Positions 45,253-54,758 of a DNA stretch of 64,000 nucleotides are shown here, piece after piece. The notes under the pieces are model-generated. The model ran no database searches. It was not told the origin of the DNA and was given only the letters and a program-made list of their open reading frames with translations. Location: contig JBDXCG010000006.1 of assembly GCA_039980455.1 (NCBI GenBank), positions 248,001 to 312,000 on the forward strand, in the 5' to 3' direction. The position numbers and the translations under genes were made by a program. Position 1 is the stretch's first letter; the number at the start of each line of letters is the position of its first letter. This DNA is from CALINF01 sp039980455 (GTDB lineage Bacteria > Pseudomonadota > Gammaproteobacteria > Pseudomonadales > Halieaceae).

Positions 45253-46893
45253 ATGGCAGCGCTCTCCATTTTGATGGCCCAGATCAACACGCAGGTGGGT
45301 GATTTTGACGGCAATGTCGATAAAGTGCTTAAGGTCGTAGCCGATGCTGCGGCTATGAAAGAACAGCCTGTCGTGGTGTTTCCAGAGCTTACCCTGTGTG
45401 GTTACCCCCCCGAGGATTTGTTGCTTCGTCCCAGCATAGAGCTGCGCGTGGATGCAGCGTTGCAGCGCCTCGCAGTTGAGTTGCCAGCCAACGCGTATAC
45501 GGTTATTGGCTACCCGCGATTGCTAGAAGGCAAGCTTTACAATATGGCAGGTGTTATTTTTCAAGGCGAGTTGATAGCAGAGTACTGCAAGCATGCCCTT
45601 CCCAACTATCAGGTGTTCGATGAGAAGCGCTATTTTACGCCCGGCAGTGAACCTTGTGTCGTCGATATTGCAGGCGTTCCTGTGGGCCTCACTATTTGTG
45701 AAGATATTTGGGAAGATGGGCAGGTATCAGGCACTGTATCTGCGGGCGCGCAGCTGATCCTCAACCTGAACTCCTCCCCTTATCACATTGGTAAGCGTAG
45801 CGAGCGAATAGCACTCGTTAGTGGGCGCGCCAAGTCATCATCCACGCCTATTGTGTATGTCAATCAGGTGGGGGGGCAGGATGAACTGGTGTTCGATGGC
45901 GGCTCTTTTGCGGTTGGTCACGATGGTCAGGTGGTCGTAAGTGCACCGTCATTTGAAGAGGGCCAGTATTGGCTGGAAGCAGCGTCATTAGATAATGTGG
46001 TGCAGCTCAGTTCCGACGAGCCACGGTTTGAACCCGGTGCAGATGAGGAGTTGGAAGCCACCTGGAAAGCTCTGGTGCTGGGCGTACGTGACTACGTTAA
46101 CAAGAACCGCTTTCCGAGTGTTGTGTTGGGTCTTTCAGGTGGTGTGGACTCAGCACTCACCTTGGCAGTTGCCGTAGATGCGTTAGGGGCAGATCGCGTT
46201 GAAGCGATCATGATGCCCTTTCGCTACACCTCTCAAATGAGTGTAGAGGATGCTGCCGAGCAATCTCTAACCCTTGGCGTAAAGCACAAGGTTATCTCCA
46301 TTGAGCCGATCTATGCAGCCTTCATGGCAAGTCTAGAAGAGGAGTTTGCAGGACTGGCACCCGATACGACGGAAGAGAACCTGCAAGCTCGCTGCCGCGG
46401 TGTCTTGCTCATGTCAGTGTCCAACAAAAAGGGCTCTCTCGTACTGACCACGGGTAACAAGAGTGAGATGGCGGTGGGTTATTCCACGTTGTATGGCGAT
46501 ATGGCCGGTGGGTTCGATGTACTCAAGGACGTACCCAAAATGCTCGTGTTCGCGTTGTGCCGGTACCGCAACTCATTAGGCCCCTGCATCCCCGAGCGAG
46601 TCATCGAGCGTCCTCCATCGGCTGAGTTGGCTCCCGATCAGAAAGATGAAGATAGTTTGCCACCGTACGAGGTTCTGGATCGAATTCTCGAACTGTACGT
46701 CGAGCAGGATTACAGCGCCGAAGCCATTATTGCGGAGGGCATGAACCGGGAGGATGTGCAGCGCGTGCTGCGCCTGGTCGATCTGAATGAGTATAAACGG
46801 CGTCAAGCGCCCATAGGTGTGCGCATTACCCGCAGAGGTTTCGGTCGCGACAGGCGCTATCCCATCACATCAGCCTGGAAAATAGGGGACTGA
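45253..46893 (+). CDS. nadE: Glutamine-dependent NAD+ synthetase
   Basis: The N-terminal nitrilase-type glutaminase has the catalytic Glu in VFPELTLCGYPPEDLLL and Cys in LTICEDIWEDG. The C-terminal synthetase has the ATP loop LSGGVDSALTLAV near residue 294 and TTGNKSEMAVGYSTLYGDM. It has 546 residues and makes NAD from deamido-NAD with glutamine. AAGGTAAGG precedes ATG 45253. Confidence 0.96.
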   Translation: MAALSILMAQINTQVGDFDGNVDKVLKVVADAAAMKEQPVVVFPELTLCGYPPEDLLLRPSIELRVDAALQRLAVELPANAYTVIGYPRLLEGKLYNMAGVIFQGELIAEYCKHALPNYQVFDEKRYFTPGSEPCVVDIAGVPVGLTICEDIWEDGQVSGTVSAGAQLILNLNSSPYHIGKRSERIALVSGRAKSSSTPIVYVNQVGGQDELVFDGGSFAVGHDGQVVVSAPSFEEGQYWLEAASLDNVVQLSSDEPRFEPGADEELEATWKALVLGVRDYVNKNRFPSVVLGLSGGVDSALTLAVAVDALGADRVEAIMMPFRYTSQMSVEDAAEQSLTLGVKHKVISIEPIYAAFMASLEEEFAGLAPDTTEENLQARCRGVLLMSVSNKKGSLVLTTGNKSEMAVGYSTLYGDMAGGFDVLKDVPKMLVFALCRYRNSLGPCIPERVIERPPSAELAPDQKDEDSLPPYEVLDRILELYVEQDYSAEAIIAEGMNREDVQRVLRLVDLNEYKRRQAPIGVRITRRGFGRDRRYPITSAWKIGD

Positions 46894-46925
46894 TGCCCAA
46901 CGACGCCAAGCTGCGGTAGCAGAGC

Positions 46926-47825
46926 TTAGGCGTTCGGGCGATTATCGAACTGGGGAGGTTTGGGCGGATCGAACAACCCAAATGATGCTCGGTTGATCCA
47001 AGACCGTTGCTGCCCGTCGAGCGTGTACACCGAAACAAATTCGCCGTTATCATTTACGGACGGGTGGTTGGGGTAGTTAAGTGCCAACGTGTTGATGGTA
47101 TCTCGAGCCAGCTGATCTTCGCCTAGTAATATGTAGCCCTGCGCCATCACGGCCAAGCCGTCGGGTACTGCCGGGGTGCGCTGGAAATTCTCAACGACAT
47201 GCTTGCCTCGATTAGTGGCTGCCAGGTACGCGCCCCTTCGAAAGTAGTAATTAGCCACATTGATTTCATGTCGGGCCAACAGATTACGCAAATGCACCAT
47301 ACGTGCCTTGGCATCGGCAGCGTAGGGGCTATCCGGGAAACGGGACACCAGCTGTGCAAACTCAGCAAACGCCTCTTTTGCTTGACTGGTATCGCGCTTG
47401 GTTTGGTCGGTGTTAACAAAGCGCGCAAAGACGTCCTCATTTCCCGTGTAGGCCGACAAGCCTTTCATGTAATACGCGTAGTCTACGTTGGGATGCTGCG
47501 GGTGTAATCGAATGAAGCGGTCTGCGGCCTCTACGGCGGCTTCGTGCTCGTAAGCACCGTAGTGGGCGTAGATAATTTCGAGCTGAGCCTGTTCAGCGTA
47601 TTTCCCAAAGGGATAGCGTGACTCCAGCAGTTGCAGGCTGCGTACCGCCAGGTCGTAGTTTCGGTTACCCAGATGACGCTGTGACTCCTCATACATCTGC
47701 TGCTCGCCGGTATCGGCTGCAATGTCGGGCAGTTCATCGTTACCGGAGCACGCAACCAATGCGAGCAATATCGGTGCAACAAGAAGATATTTCAATGATT
47801 TCAACAACTTCGGTACCAGTGGCAT
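46926..47825 (-). CDS. bamD: Outer-membrane assembly lipoprotein BamD
   Basis: This essential lipoprotein of the BAM complex inserts outer-membrane barrels. The signal with lipobox LALVAC, then the TPR repeats (HLGNRNYDLAVRSLQLLESR, YPFGKYAEQAQLE and DYAYYMKGLSAY) are clear. ATG 47825 places the lipobox normally and gives 299 residues; the longer frame to 47927 is rejected. It diverges from rluD, as in Pseudomonas. Confidence 0.95.
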   Translation of the reverse strand: MPLVPKLLKSLKYLLVAPILLALVACSGNDELPDIAADTGEQQMYEESQRHLGNRNYDLAVRSLQLLESRYPFGKYAEQAQLEIIYAHYGAYEHEAAVEAADRFIRLHPQHPNVDYAYYMKGLSAYTGNEDVFARFVNTDQTKRDTSQAKEAFAEFAQLVSRFPDSPYAADAKARMVHLRNLLARHEINVANYYFRRGAYLAATNRGKHVVENFQRTPAVPDGLAVMAQGYILLGEDQLARDTINTLALNYPNHPSVNDNGEFVSVYTLDGQQRSWINRASFGLFDPPKPPQFDNRPNA

Positions 47826-47951
47826 GTTACTATGCTGATGTTTGGCGCTATTTAACCACAGTGCGACGGACGCATAAACAGGAATTTCTGATCTTACCGC
47901 GAGTCTTGCGGCAGAGGCAGTTTGCAAAGGTCAGAATATGAGACACAGAAT

Positions 47952-48920
47952 GTGACAGATTCGAACTCTATTGTGTTGGAGGCGCTTGTGCCTGCTGACC
48001 TCGCGGGTGACCGGTTGGATCAGGCTGCGGCCGCATTGTTTCCAGATTACTCGCGCTCGCGCCTGCAAACATGGATCAAACAGGGTGACTTGCTGGTCGA
48101 CGGTAAACAGCTGCGCCCTCGCGACAAAATTTTGGAAGGCGCATTGTTGACTGTCGCTGCAGAGCCAGAACAAGAAGTTACCTGGCGGGCGCAAGATATA
48201 GCGCTGGACATCATTTTTGAAGACGACGAGATTCTGGTGCTGAACAAGCCAGCAGGCCTTGTCGTGCATCCGGCGGCAGGGCATCACGATGGCACGCTGG
48301 TTAATGCCTTGATCAACCATTCGCCCCAAGTGGCTAATCTTCCGCGCGGCGGTATTGTGCATCGCCTTGATATGGAGACATCGGGGGTGATGGTCGCGGC
48401 CAAGACGCTCAGTGCACATCACCTTTTAGTTGCGCAATTGCAGGCTCGCACGGTGAAGCGACAGTATTGTGCGGTTTGTATTGGCGCGATGACCGGCGGC
48501 GGCACCATCAACGAGCCGATTGGTCGCCATCCCAAGCAACGTAAGAAAATGGCCGTGCGCGCGCTAGGCGGGAAGTCGGCCATCACGCATTACCGGGTTA
48601 CCAAGCGCTTTGGCCATCACACTCAGATCGCTGTAAACCTGGAAACTGGCAGAACACATCAGATACGAGTGCACATGGCGCATCGGCATTACCCGCTCGT
48701 GGGTGACCCTGTTTACGGCGGGCGATTGCGTATTCCCAAGGGAGCCTCTGGTCAACTGATTGAGGGCTTGCGTGCTTTTCCCAGGCAGGCGTTGCATGCC
48801 GAGTCGCTGGGGTTGAATCATCCTGCGTCGGGTGAGCCGGTACAATTTAACTGCCCTTTACCCCAAGACATGCTGGACCTGTTGGCTCTGCTGGCGGCTG
48901 AAGACCCTGAGCATGGCTGA
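47952..48920 (+). CDS. rluD: 23S rRNA pseudouridine synthase RluD
   Basis: It makes the pseudouridines in helix 69 of 23S rRNA. An S4 domain (LDQAAAALFPDYSRSRLQTW) is followed by the RluA catalytic domain with HRLDMETSGVMVAAKT (catalytic Asp), LETGRTHQIRVHMAH and HPLVGDPVYGG in its variant YPLVGDPVYGG. The preferred start is GTG 47952 (322 residues); in-frame TTG 47922 is possible. Its end overlaps pgeF. Confidence 0.94.
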   Translation: MTDSNSIVLEALVPADLAGDRLDQAAAALFPDYSRSRLQTWIKQGDLLVDGKQLRPRDKILEGALLTVAAEPEQEVTWRAQDIALDIIFEDDEILVLNKPAGLVVHPAAGHHDGTLVNALINHSPQVANLPRGGIVHRLDMETSGVMVAAKTLSAHHLLVAQLQARTVKRQYCAVCIGAMTGGGTINEPIGRHPKQRKKMAVRALGGKSAITHYRVTKRFGHHTQIAVNLETGRTHQIRVHMAHRHYPLVGDPVYGGRLRIPKGASGQLIEGLRAFPRQALHAESLGLNHPASGEPVQFNCPLPQDMLDLLALLAAEDPEHG

Positions 48921-49695
48921 ATCTCCCTGGCTGTTGCCGCAGTGGCCTGCGCCCCCGAATATTCTGGCGCTGTCGACAAAAAGAGTCGGCGGTGCAAGTG
49001 AGCCGCCATTTAGTAGCCTTAATCTCGCCCTGCATGTTGGCGACGATCCTCCGGCCGTTCGCTGCAACCGGGAAATTTTGCAGTCCAAGCTGCCCAAAGG
49101 GGTGGCTGTTCAATGGTTGCAGCAGGTACACGGCGTAAACGTTGTTAATGCCACGCCAGAATCATCGTCTACTGATCTTCATCTTGGCCCAGAGGCTGAT
49201 GCCTGCTGGACGTCGTCAGCAGGAGTCGCCTGCGCTGTTCTCACGGCCGATTGTCTGCCGATTCTGCTCTGTGATCGAGACGGTGGCTATGTGGCGGCCG
49301 TGCATGCGGGCTGGCGCGGCCTGCTTGCGGGAGTCGTCGAGGCTACCGTTGCCGCATCCCCCATAGATCCACCGGCCCTCATGGCCTGGCTGGGGCCGCA
49401 CATCGGGCAGCAAGCCTTTGAAGTGGGCGAAGAGGTGCGCGACGCTTTCTTGGCAGAGGCGGCTGCATTTGGTGGTCGCGATAAGGTGTCAGAGTGTTTT
49501 TTAGTGGCGCCCAGAGCAGGACATTGGCTGGCGAATCTGGAAGGGCTGGCAGCCATGAAAATGGAATCCATGGGTATTATGGGCATTTATCGCTCAAATA
49601 GCTGCACGTTCGGCGAAGATGATCGCTATTTTTCTTACCGAAGAGACGGCGATACAGGCCGAATGGCGAGCTTGATCCTGATCAATCCAATCTGA
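48913..49695 (+). CDS. pgeF: YfiH/PgeF family purine nucleoside phosphorylase-type protein
   Basis: This copper/zinc-laccase-fold protein was named for peptidoglycan editing in Escherichia coli. Related proteins act as adenosine/inosine phosphorylases. The metal and active-site motifs are WLQQVHG, LTADCLPILL and AAVHAGWRGL. ATG 48913 overlaps the rluD stop; the longer frame from 48832 is rejected as it lies inside rluD. It has 260 residues. The pair rluD-pgeF before clpB is conserved. Confidence 0.92.
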   Translation: MAESPWLLPQWPAPPNILALSTKRVGGASEPPFSSLNLALHVGDDPPAVRCNREILQSKLPKGVAVQWLQQVHGVNVVNATPESSSTDLHLGPEADACWTSSAGVACAVLTADCLPILLCDRDGGYVAAVHAGWRGLLAGVVEATVAASPIDPPALMAWLGPHIGQQAFEVGEEVRDAFLAEAAAFGGRDKVSECFLVAPRAGHWLANLEGLAAMKMESMGIMGIYRSNSCTFGEDDRYFSYRRDGDTGRMASLILINPI

Positions 49696-49712
49696 ATACT
49701 CTAATCTCCATA

Positions 49713-49740
49713 CTTGAAATAGGGCTATTTGGCCCCATTT
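49713..49740 (+). promoter_or_regulatory. Perfect sigma-32 promoter of clpB
   Basis: CTTGAAA (49713-49719), 13 bp, CCCCATTT (49733-49740): an exact match to the heat-shock consensus. Transcription would start near 49747, about 50 bp before clpB. Confidence 0.92.
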
Positions 49741-49795
49741 AACCCCCCATAGAGATAGATACTGAGCCTCGAAGGCGCAGATCATGGGAGAGTAA

Positions 49796-52375
49796 ATGAT
49801 GAGAATGGACAAAATGACCAACCAGTTGCAAACCGCGCTGGCCGATGCCCAGTCACTGGCGTTGGGTAAAGACAACAACTTTATTGAGCCTGTGCACCTG
49901 CTGTCGGCATTGATCACGCAGCAGGGCGGATCCACGCGTCCGCTGTTGCAAAAGACCGGAGCGAATGTGGCAGGCCTGCAGACGGCTGTCGCCGCTGCAG
50001 TAGAAAACCTGCCTAAAGTGAGTGGCACGCAAGGGGATGTGCACCTCTCTAGTGACTTAGGTCGAGTGCTAAATGTGACAGACAAGCTGGCTCAGCAATC
50101 GGGGGATGCCTATATCTCCAGTGAGGTGGTGCTGTTAGCCATGCTCGAGAGCAAGGGTCAGACAGGCGATTTGCTCAAGCAGCACGGGGTAACCGCAGTT
50201 GCTTTGAAGGAAGCCATAGATGAAGTGCGAGGAGGTGAGTCAGTGGATAACCCAGAGGCAGAAGAATCCCGCCAGGCGCTAGACAAGTACACCATTGACC
50301 TGACGGAGCGCGCGGAGCAGGGCAAGCTCGATCCCGTTATTGGTCGCGATGATGAGATCCGCCGCACTATTCAGGTGTTGCAACGCAGAACAAAAAACAA
50401 CCCAGTTCTCATTGGTGAGCCGGGTGTGGGTAAGACCGCGATCATTGAGGGTCTGGCTCAGCGTGTGATCAATGGCGAGGTGCCAGAAGGTCTTCGCGGC
50501 AAGCGCATACTGTCACTGGACCTTGGTGCGCTGTTGGCGGGCGCTAAGTTTCGTGGAGACTTCGAGGAGCGTCTCAAGGGCGTACTGAATGAGCTGACCA
50601 AGCAAGAAGGCCAGATCATTTTATTCATCGATGAGCTGCACACCATGGTGGGTGCCGGCAAGGCCGAAGGCTCAATGGATGCGGGTAACATGTTGAAGCC
50701 CGCATTGGCGCGGGGCGAGCTGCACTGCGTGGGCGCCACTACGTTGGATGAGTACCGTAAGGATATCGAAAAAGACGCTGCACTTGAGCGCCGCTTTCAA
50801 AAAGTACTAGTCGATGAGCCTAACGAGGAAGACACGATTGCGATTCTACGTGGCTTGAAAGAGCGCTACGAGGTTCACCATGGCGTGGACATTACCGACA
50901 GTGCGATTATCGCTGCAGCAAAGCTATCACAGCGCTACATCACTGATCGTCAGCTGCCCGACAAGGCCATCGATCTGATTGATGAGGCCGCAAGCCGTAT
51001 TCGTATGGAGATTGACTCCAAGCCTGAGGCGATGGACAAGTTAGAGAGGCGCCTGATCCAGCTGAAGATTGAACGTGAAGCAGTGAAAAAAGATACCGAC
51101 CCCGCAGCGCTTAAGCAGGTTGAATTACTCTCTGAGCAGATCGATTCTGTTGAGAAAGAATTTGCTGATATGGAAGAAATTTGGACGGCGGAGAAAGCGT
51201 CTGTACAGGGGGCTGCTCAGATTAAGAGTGAGATAGAGCAGGTGAAACTCGATCTCGAGACGGCGCGCAGGGCAGGCGACTTAACGCGGATGTCGGAGCT
51301 GCAGTACGGTCAAATGCCCGAACTGGAAAAACAGTTGGAGCTGGCTCAAGAAGCTGAAGTGACAGAGCATACGCTCCTTCGCAATAAGGTCACAGACGAA
51401 GAGGTTGCCGAGGTAGTGTCTCGATGGACGGGTATTCCTGTTTCGAAAATGCTCGAGGGTGATCGGGAAAAGCTCCTGCGCATGGAAGACTTCTTGCACG
51501 AGCGCGTAGTGGGGCAGAACGAGGCGGTTGTGTCGGTATCTAATGCGGTACGCCGATCGCGCGCTGGTCTTTCTGACCCTAATCGTCCAAACGGTTCTTT
51601 TCTGTTTCTTGGGCCAACCGGGGTGGGCAAAACCGAGTTGTGTAAAGCATTGGCTGAATTCCTGTTCGATAGCGAGCAGGCGATGGTGCGGATCGATATG
51701 TCGGAGTTCATGGAGAAGCATTCGGTTGCGCGTCTGATCGGCGCGCCTCCAGGGTATGTGGGCTATGAGGAAGGTGGGTATCTCACAGAAGCTGTGCGTC
51801 GAAAGCCTTATTCCTTGCTATTACTGGATGAGGTAGAGAAGGCGCATCCGGATGTGTTCAATATCTTGCTACAGGTGTTGGAAGATGGTCGCCTAACCGA
51901 TGGTCAAGGGCGCACCGTGGATTTTCGTAATACGGTGATTGTGATGACCTCGAATCTGGGCTCAGATCTGATTCAGGAGCTGGCTGGTGATGAGAATTAC
52001 GACGCGATGAAATCAGCGGTTATGAACGTTGTGGGCACACACTTCAGGCCCGAATTTGTTAACCGCATTGACGAGTCGGTTGTATTCCATCCACTCCTTA
52101 AAGAGCAGATTCGTGGTATAGCCAAGATACAGTTGCAAGGGTTGAAAGCGCGGCTTAAAGAGCGTGAGCTGGATCTGGAAATCAGCGACGCCTTTATGGA
52201 CAGGCTGGTGACGGCCGGATTTGATCCAGTCTACGGTGCGCGTCCGCTTAAGCGCGCCATCCAGCAAGAGATAGAGAATCCGCTGGCTCAACGTATTTTG
52301 GCGGGTGAGTTTGAGCCTGGGCAGACTGTATCTATTGATGTTTCTGAGTCTGGGTCTCTCTTCAAAGCAGCATAA
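49796..52375 (+). CDS. clpB: Disaggregase ClpB
   Basis: This heat-shock AAA+ hexamer works with DnaK to dissolve aggregates. In order it has the Clp N-domain (1-145), Walker A GEPGVGKT (about 207), the coiled-coil middle domain (about 400-525) and Walker A GPTGVGKT (about 606). It has 859 residues. The ATG codons at 49796, 49799 and 49805 are all in frame; GGGAG at 49786-49790 fits the first two. Confidence 0.98.
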   Translation: MMRMDKMTNQLQTALADAQSLALGKDNNFIEPVHLLSALITQQGGSTRPLLQKTGANVAGLQTAVAAAVENLPKVSGTQGDVHLSSDLGRVLNVTDKLAQQSGDAYISSEVVLLAMLESKGQTGDLLKQHGVTAVALKEAIDEVRGGESVDNPEAEESRQALDKYTIDLTERAEQGKLDPVIGRDDEIRRTIQVLQRRTKNNPVLIGEPGVGKTAIIEGLAQRVINGEVPEGLRGKRILSLDLGALLAGAKFRGDFEERLKGVLNELTKQEGQIILFIDELHTMVGAGKAEGSMDAGNMLKPALARGELHCVGATTLDEYRKDIEKDAALERRFQKVLVDEPNEEDTIAILRGLKERYEVHHGVDITDSAIIAAAKLSQRYITDRQLPDKAIDLIDEAASRIRMEIDSKPEAMDKLERRLIQLKIEREAVKKDTDPAALKQVELLSEQIDSVEKEFADMEEIWTAEKASVQGAAQIKSEIEQVKLDLETARRAGDLTRMSELQYGQMPELEKQLELAQEAEVTEHTLLRNKVTDEEVAEVVSRWTGIPVSKMLEGDREKLLRMEDFLHERVVGQNEAVVSVSNAVRRSRAGLSDPNRPNGSFLFLGPTGVGKTELCKALAEFLFDSEQAMVRIDMSEFMEKHSVARLIGAPPGYVGYEEGGYLTEAVRRKPYSLLLLDEVEKAHPDVFNILLQVLEDGRLTDGQGRTVDFRNTVIVMTSNLGSDLIQELAGDENYDAMKSAVMNVVGTHFRPEFVNRIDESVVFHPLLKEQIRGIAKIQLQGLKARLKERELDLEISDAFMDRLVTAGFDPVYGARPLKRAIQQEIENPLAQRILAGEFEPGQTVSIDVSESGSLFKAA

Positions 52376-52387
52376 AGGAACGCGAAT

Positions 52388-52415
52388 GGTTACCCCGTCA
52401 CAAGACGGGGTAACC
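52388..52415. terminator. Perfect 12-bp hairpin after clpB
   Basis: GGTTACCCCGTC (52388-52399) and GACGGGGTAACC (52404-52415) form an uninterrupted stem with the loop ACAA. The bases after it are GGCTTTG, so there is no true T tract. It may end transcription weakly or stabilise the clpB mRNA end. Confidence 0.55.
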
Positions 52416-52537
52416 GGCTTTGCAGAGCGCCCGTTGAGTTCAATACGACCATCTGTCTGTCAGTTCAGACCGTCCATCGGTTAGAGATGGAACTGGCCGT
52501 CGCTAGTTTTATCATGACCATTGGGGAGTAATGGTTG

Positions 52538-52969
52538 ATGGAAATAGCTATGCGGCATAACAGTGTCATCGAGAATCCGCGCAAGAGCGGCGGCTTTACG
52601 TTGATAGAGCTCATGATGGTCATCGTGATCGTGGGTATATTAATGGGAGTTGCGTTGCCCGCCTACAATAAGCAACTCGTTCGCGGAAAGCGCATTGCAG
52701 CGCAGGCCGAGATGCTCGATATCGCTAATCGGCAGCAACAATATTTGCTCACCAATCGGGCTTATTTCGACAAGACGATACTTCTCGCTTCCGGCTTTGT
52801 GCTGGACCCAGATGTATCTGCCAATTACACATACACTGTAACAGTGGGTGCAGGCGCTGCACCTACCTATCTGATTACATTCACTCCTTACGGCGGACAA
52901 GCCTCGGATGTAGAGCTGACACTGGATGAGCAGGGTGTTGGCGAGCCTGCGGATAAGTGGGACCGATGA
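52538..52969 (+). CDS. pilE: Type IV minor pilin PilE
   Basis: The prepilin motif GGFTLIELMMVIVIVGILMG is textbook, with Glu at +5. The rest (AEMLDIANRQQQYLLTNRAY, DVELTLDEQG) matches minor pilin PilE proteins, which prime pilus assembly with PilV-W-X, FimU and PilY1. GGGGAG at 52523-52528 suits ATG 52538; ATG 52550 is an alternative. It is the first gene of the minor-pilin operon here. The stop overlaps pilV. Confidence 0.92.
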   Translation: MEIAMRHNSVIENPRKSGGFTLIELMMVIVIVGILMGVALPAYNKQLVRGKRIAAQAEMLDIANRQQQYLLTNRAYFDKTILLASGFVLDPDVSANYTYTVTVGAGAAPTYLITFTPYGGQASDVELTLDEQGVGEPADKWDR

Positions 52970-53547
52970 TGAGAGTGAGGTCAATCGGGCAGCAGCGCGG
53001 TGCTTTGATGATCGAAGTACTTGTCACAATAACCATCTTGATTATCGGTTTGTGGGGCATGATGGAAATGCAATCTCGACTACACAAATCTGAAATAGAG
53101 TCGTATCAGCGGACACAGGCGCTAATGCTATTAAATGATATGGCCAATAAGATTATGTCCAATCGCGGCAATGCGGGCGATTATGTAACGACAGGTTACC
53201 TGGGAGTGGACGCTACATGTCCTACTGCGACAACCTCGCTACAGTTGGTCGATAGTGGGCAGTGGTGTGAAGCGCTCAAGGGGGCTGCAGAGACATCAGG
53301 TTCAACGGATGTAGGAGCCATGATCGGCGGCCGGGGTTGCGTAGAGGAAGTATTGGCAGATCGCCAGTATATGGTGACCGTGGTGTGGCAAGGGCTAACA
53401 CCTATTAACTCCGCTATTAGAACCGACGTAACCTGCGGGGCTGGATTGTATAATTTACCTGCGGGTTCAGACTGTGCGGCTAATGCTGATAGCTGTCGTC
53501 GGTTTGTTACTACGATGGTCGGTATTGCCAATTTGGAGGATCTGTGA
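52966..53547 (+). CDS. pilV: Type IV minor pilin PilV
   Basis: The prepilin signal is RGALMIEVLVTITILIIGLWG, with Ala instead of Phe after the cut Gly, as is common in PilV. The following helix MQSRLHKSEIESYQRTQALML is typical. ATG 52966 overlaps the pilE stop; GTG 52957 would also be in frame. Cysteines are frequent in the second half. It is coupled to pilW. Confidence 0.88.
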   Translation: MMRVRSIGQQRGALMIEVLVTITILIIGLWGMMEMQSRLHKSEIESYQRTQALMLLNDMANKIMSNRGNAGDYVTTGYLGVDATCPTATTSLQLVDSGQWCEALKGAAETSGSTDVGAMIGGRGCVEEVLADRQYMVTVVWQGLTPINSAIRTDVTCGAGLYNLPAGSDCAANADSCRRFVTTMVGIANLEDL

Positions 53548-54758
53548 TGCTGGCGCTTAACCGCAATACAGTTTCTGGCACATTCCGTGGGGTTAAAGTT
53601 ACGCAGGCCGGACTAAGCCTTATTGAGCTGCTTATTGCCACTGCGCTGGGCCTGATTATTATCGCAGGTGTCGCTCAGTTGTATGCCAATATTTCGATAT
53701 CCAATCGGGAGTTAGCTAAAGCAAATAGCCAGATAGAAAATGCGCGTTTTGCGATGCAGTTCCTGCGTAATGATATCGTTCATGCGGGGTTTTGGGGCAC
53801 TTGGGTGCCCGAATTCGATAACTTGATGTTAGACGGGGCTCCCTCAGATATCCCCTATACAGCCAGTACCGATGCTCCACCGGACCCGTGCCTACCATTT
53901 GCAAGCTGGCCTGCAGCAACGGTGGGAACAACCGCCTCGTATCTCAATGGTTTACTGGGAATTCCCATTCAGGTGTATTCGGGCTCGCCTTCTGCCAACT
54001 GTAATGCCTATGTAAGCGATCTTCAGCCTGGCTCTGATGTGCTAGTGGTTCGACATGCCGAACGTTGTGAAGCAGGTGCTGCTAATTGCGATGCAGATAC
54101 TGCCGGGCGCTTGTATCTTCAGGTCTCTAATTGTCAGGCAGAGATAGACGCCGGCTCTCCGTATGCTCTGGACCCTAATACGTTCCCCTTGACTGACAAG
54201 GACTGCACAACGAATGCCAGTAAGCGGCGGTTTATACAGAATATTTACTACATCAGAGATTACGCAGTTACTGATGGAGACGGTATTCCAACTCTCGTAC
54301 GATCAGAATTCGACTTTGCGTCAGGTGCGTTATCGCATCAGCCGGCACAAGCGTTGGTGCAGGGCATTGAACGTATGCGCGTGGAGGTGGGTATCGATGG
54401 CCTAAGCGATTCGGGTGACCCCGTTGATTATACGGCCGCAGTGGACTGGTTAGATCCCGACGTTTGGGAGTCTCCCACAAATCGCGGAGATGGTGTTCCA
54501 GATCCGATAGGAGGCGACTATTTCGTTCACTGTCCCTCCCTTTCCCCCGCCTGCACGGCCGCGCAATTGGCCAATACCGTGGTTGTACAATTGTTTATAT
54601 TAGCCCGGGCAGACGAAGAGTCCCCTGCCCATATCGATACTAAAACCTATACCTTGGGGTCGCTGAACGTCGCGGCAACTAATGATGCGTTCAAGCGCCA
54701 TGTATTTGGCACAACTATACGGGTAAATAATGTGTCTGCTCGAAGGGAGACGCCATGA
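53547..54758 (+). CDS. pilW: Type IV minor pilin PilW
   Basis: The prepilin signal AGLSLIELLIATALGLIIIA is followed by SQIENARFAMQFLRNDIVHAGFWG, the PilW signature. GGAGGA at 53535-53540 fits ATG 53547. The body of about 370 residues is Cys- and Asp-rich. The stop overlaps pilX. Confidence 0.9.
   Translation: MLALNRNTVSGTFRGVKVTQAGLSLIELLIATALGLIIIAGVAQLYANISISNRELAKANSQIENARFAMQFLRNDIVHAGFWGTWVPEFDNLMLDGAPSDIPYTASTDAPPDPCLPFASWPAATVGTTASYLNGLLGIPIQVYSGSPSANCNAYVSDLQPGSDVLVVRHAERCEAGAANCDADTAGRLYLQVSNCQAEIDAGSPYALDPNTFPLTDKDCTTNASKRRFIQNIYYIRDYAVTDGDGIPTLVRSEFDFASGALSHQPAQALVQGIERMRVEVGIDGLSDSGDPVDYTAAVDWLDPDVWESPTNRGDGVPDPIGGDYFVHCPSLSPACTAAQLANTVVVQLFILARADEESPAHIDTKTYTLGSLNVAATNDAFKRHVFGTTIRVNNVSARRETP

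Noticed and set aside
47826..47927. Longer bamD frame starting at 47927.
   Set aside because: It would put 34 extra residues before the lipoprotein signal peptide; ATG 47825 places the lipobox correctly.
48832..48912. Longer pgeF frame starting at 48832.
   Set aside because: It lies within rluD coding sequence, and ATG 48913 gives the normal family start.
52440..52520. Search for a PilR/sigma-54 promoter before pilE (TGGCCGTCGCTAGTTTT).
   Set aside because: The -12 half lacks the TTGC element at the needed spacing.
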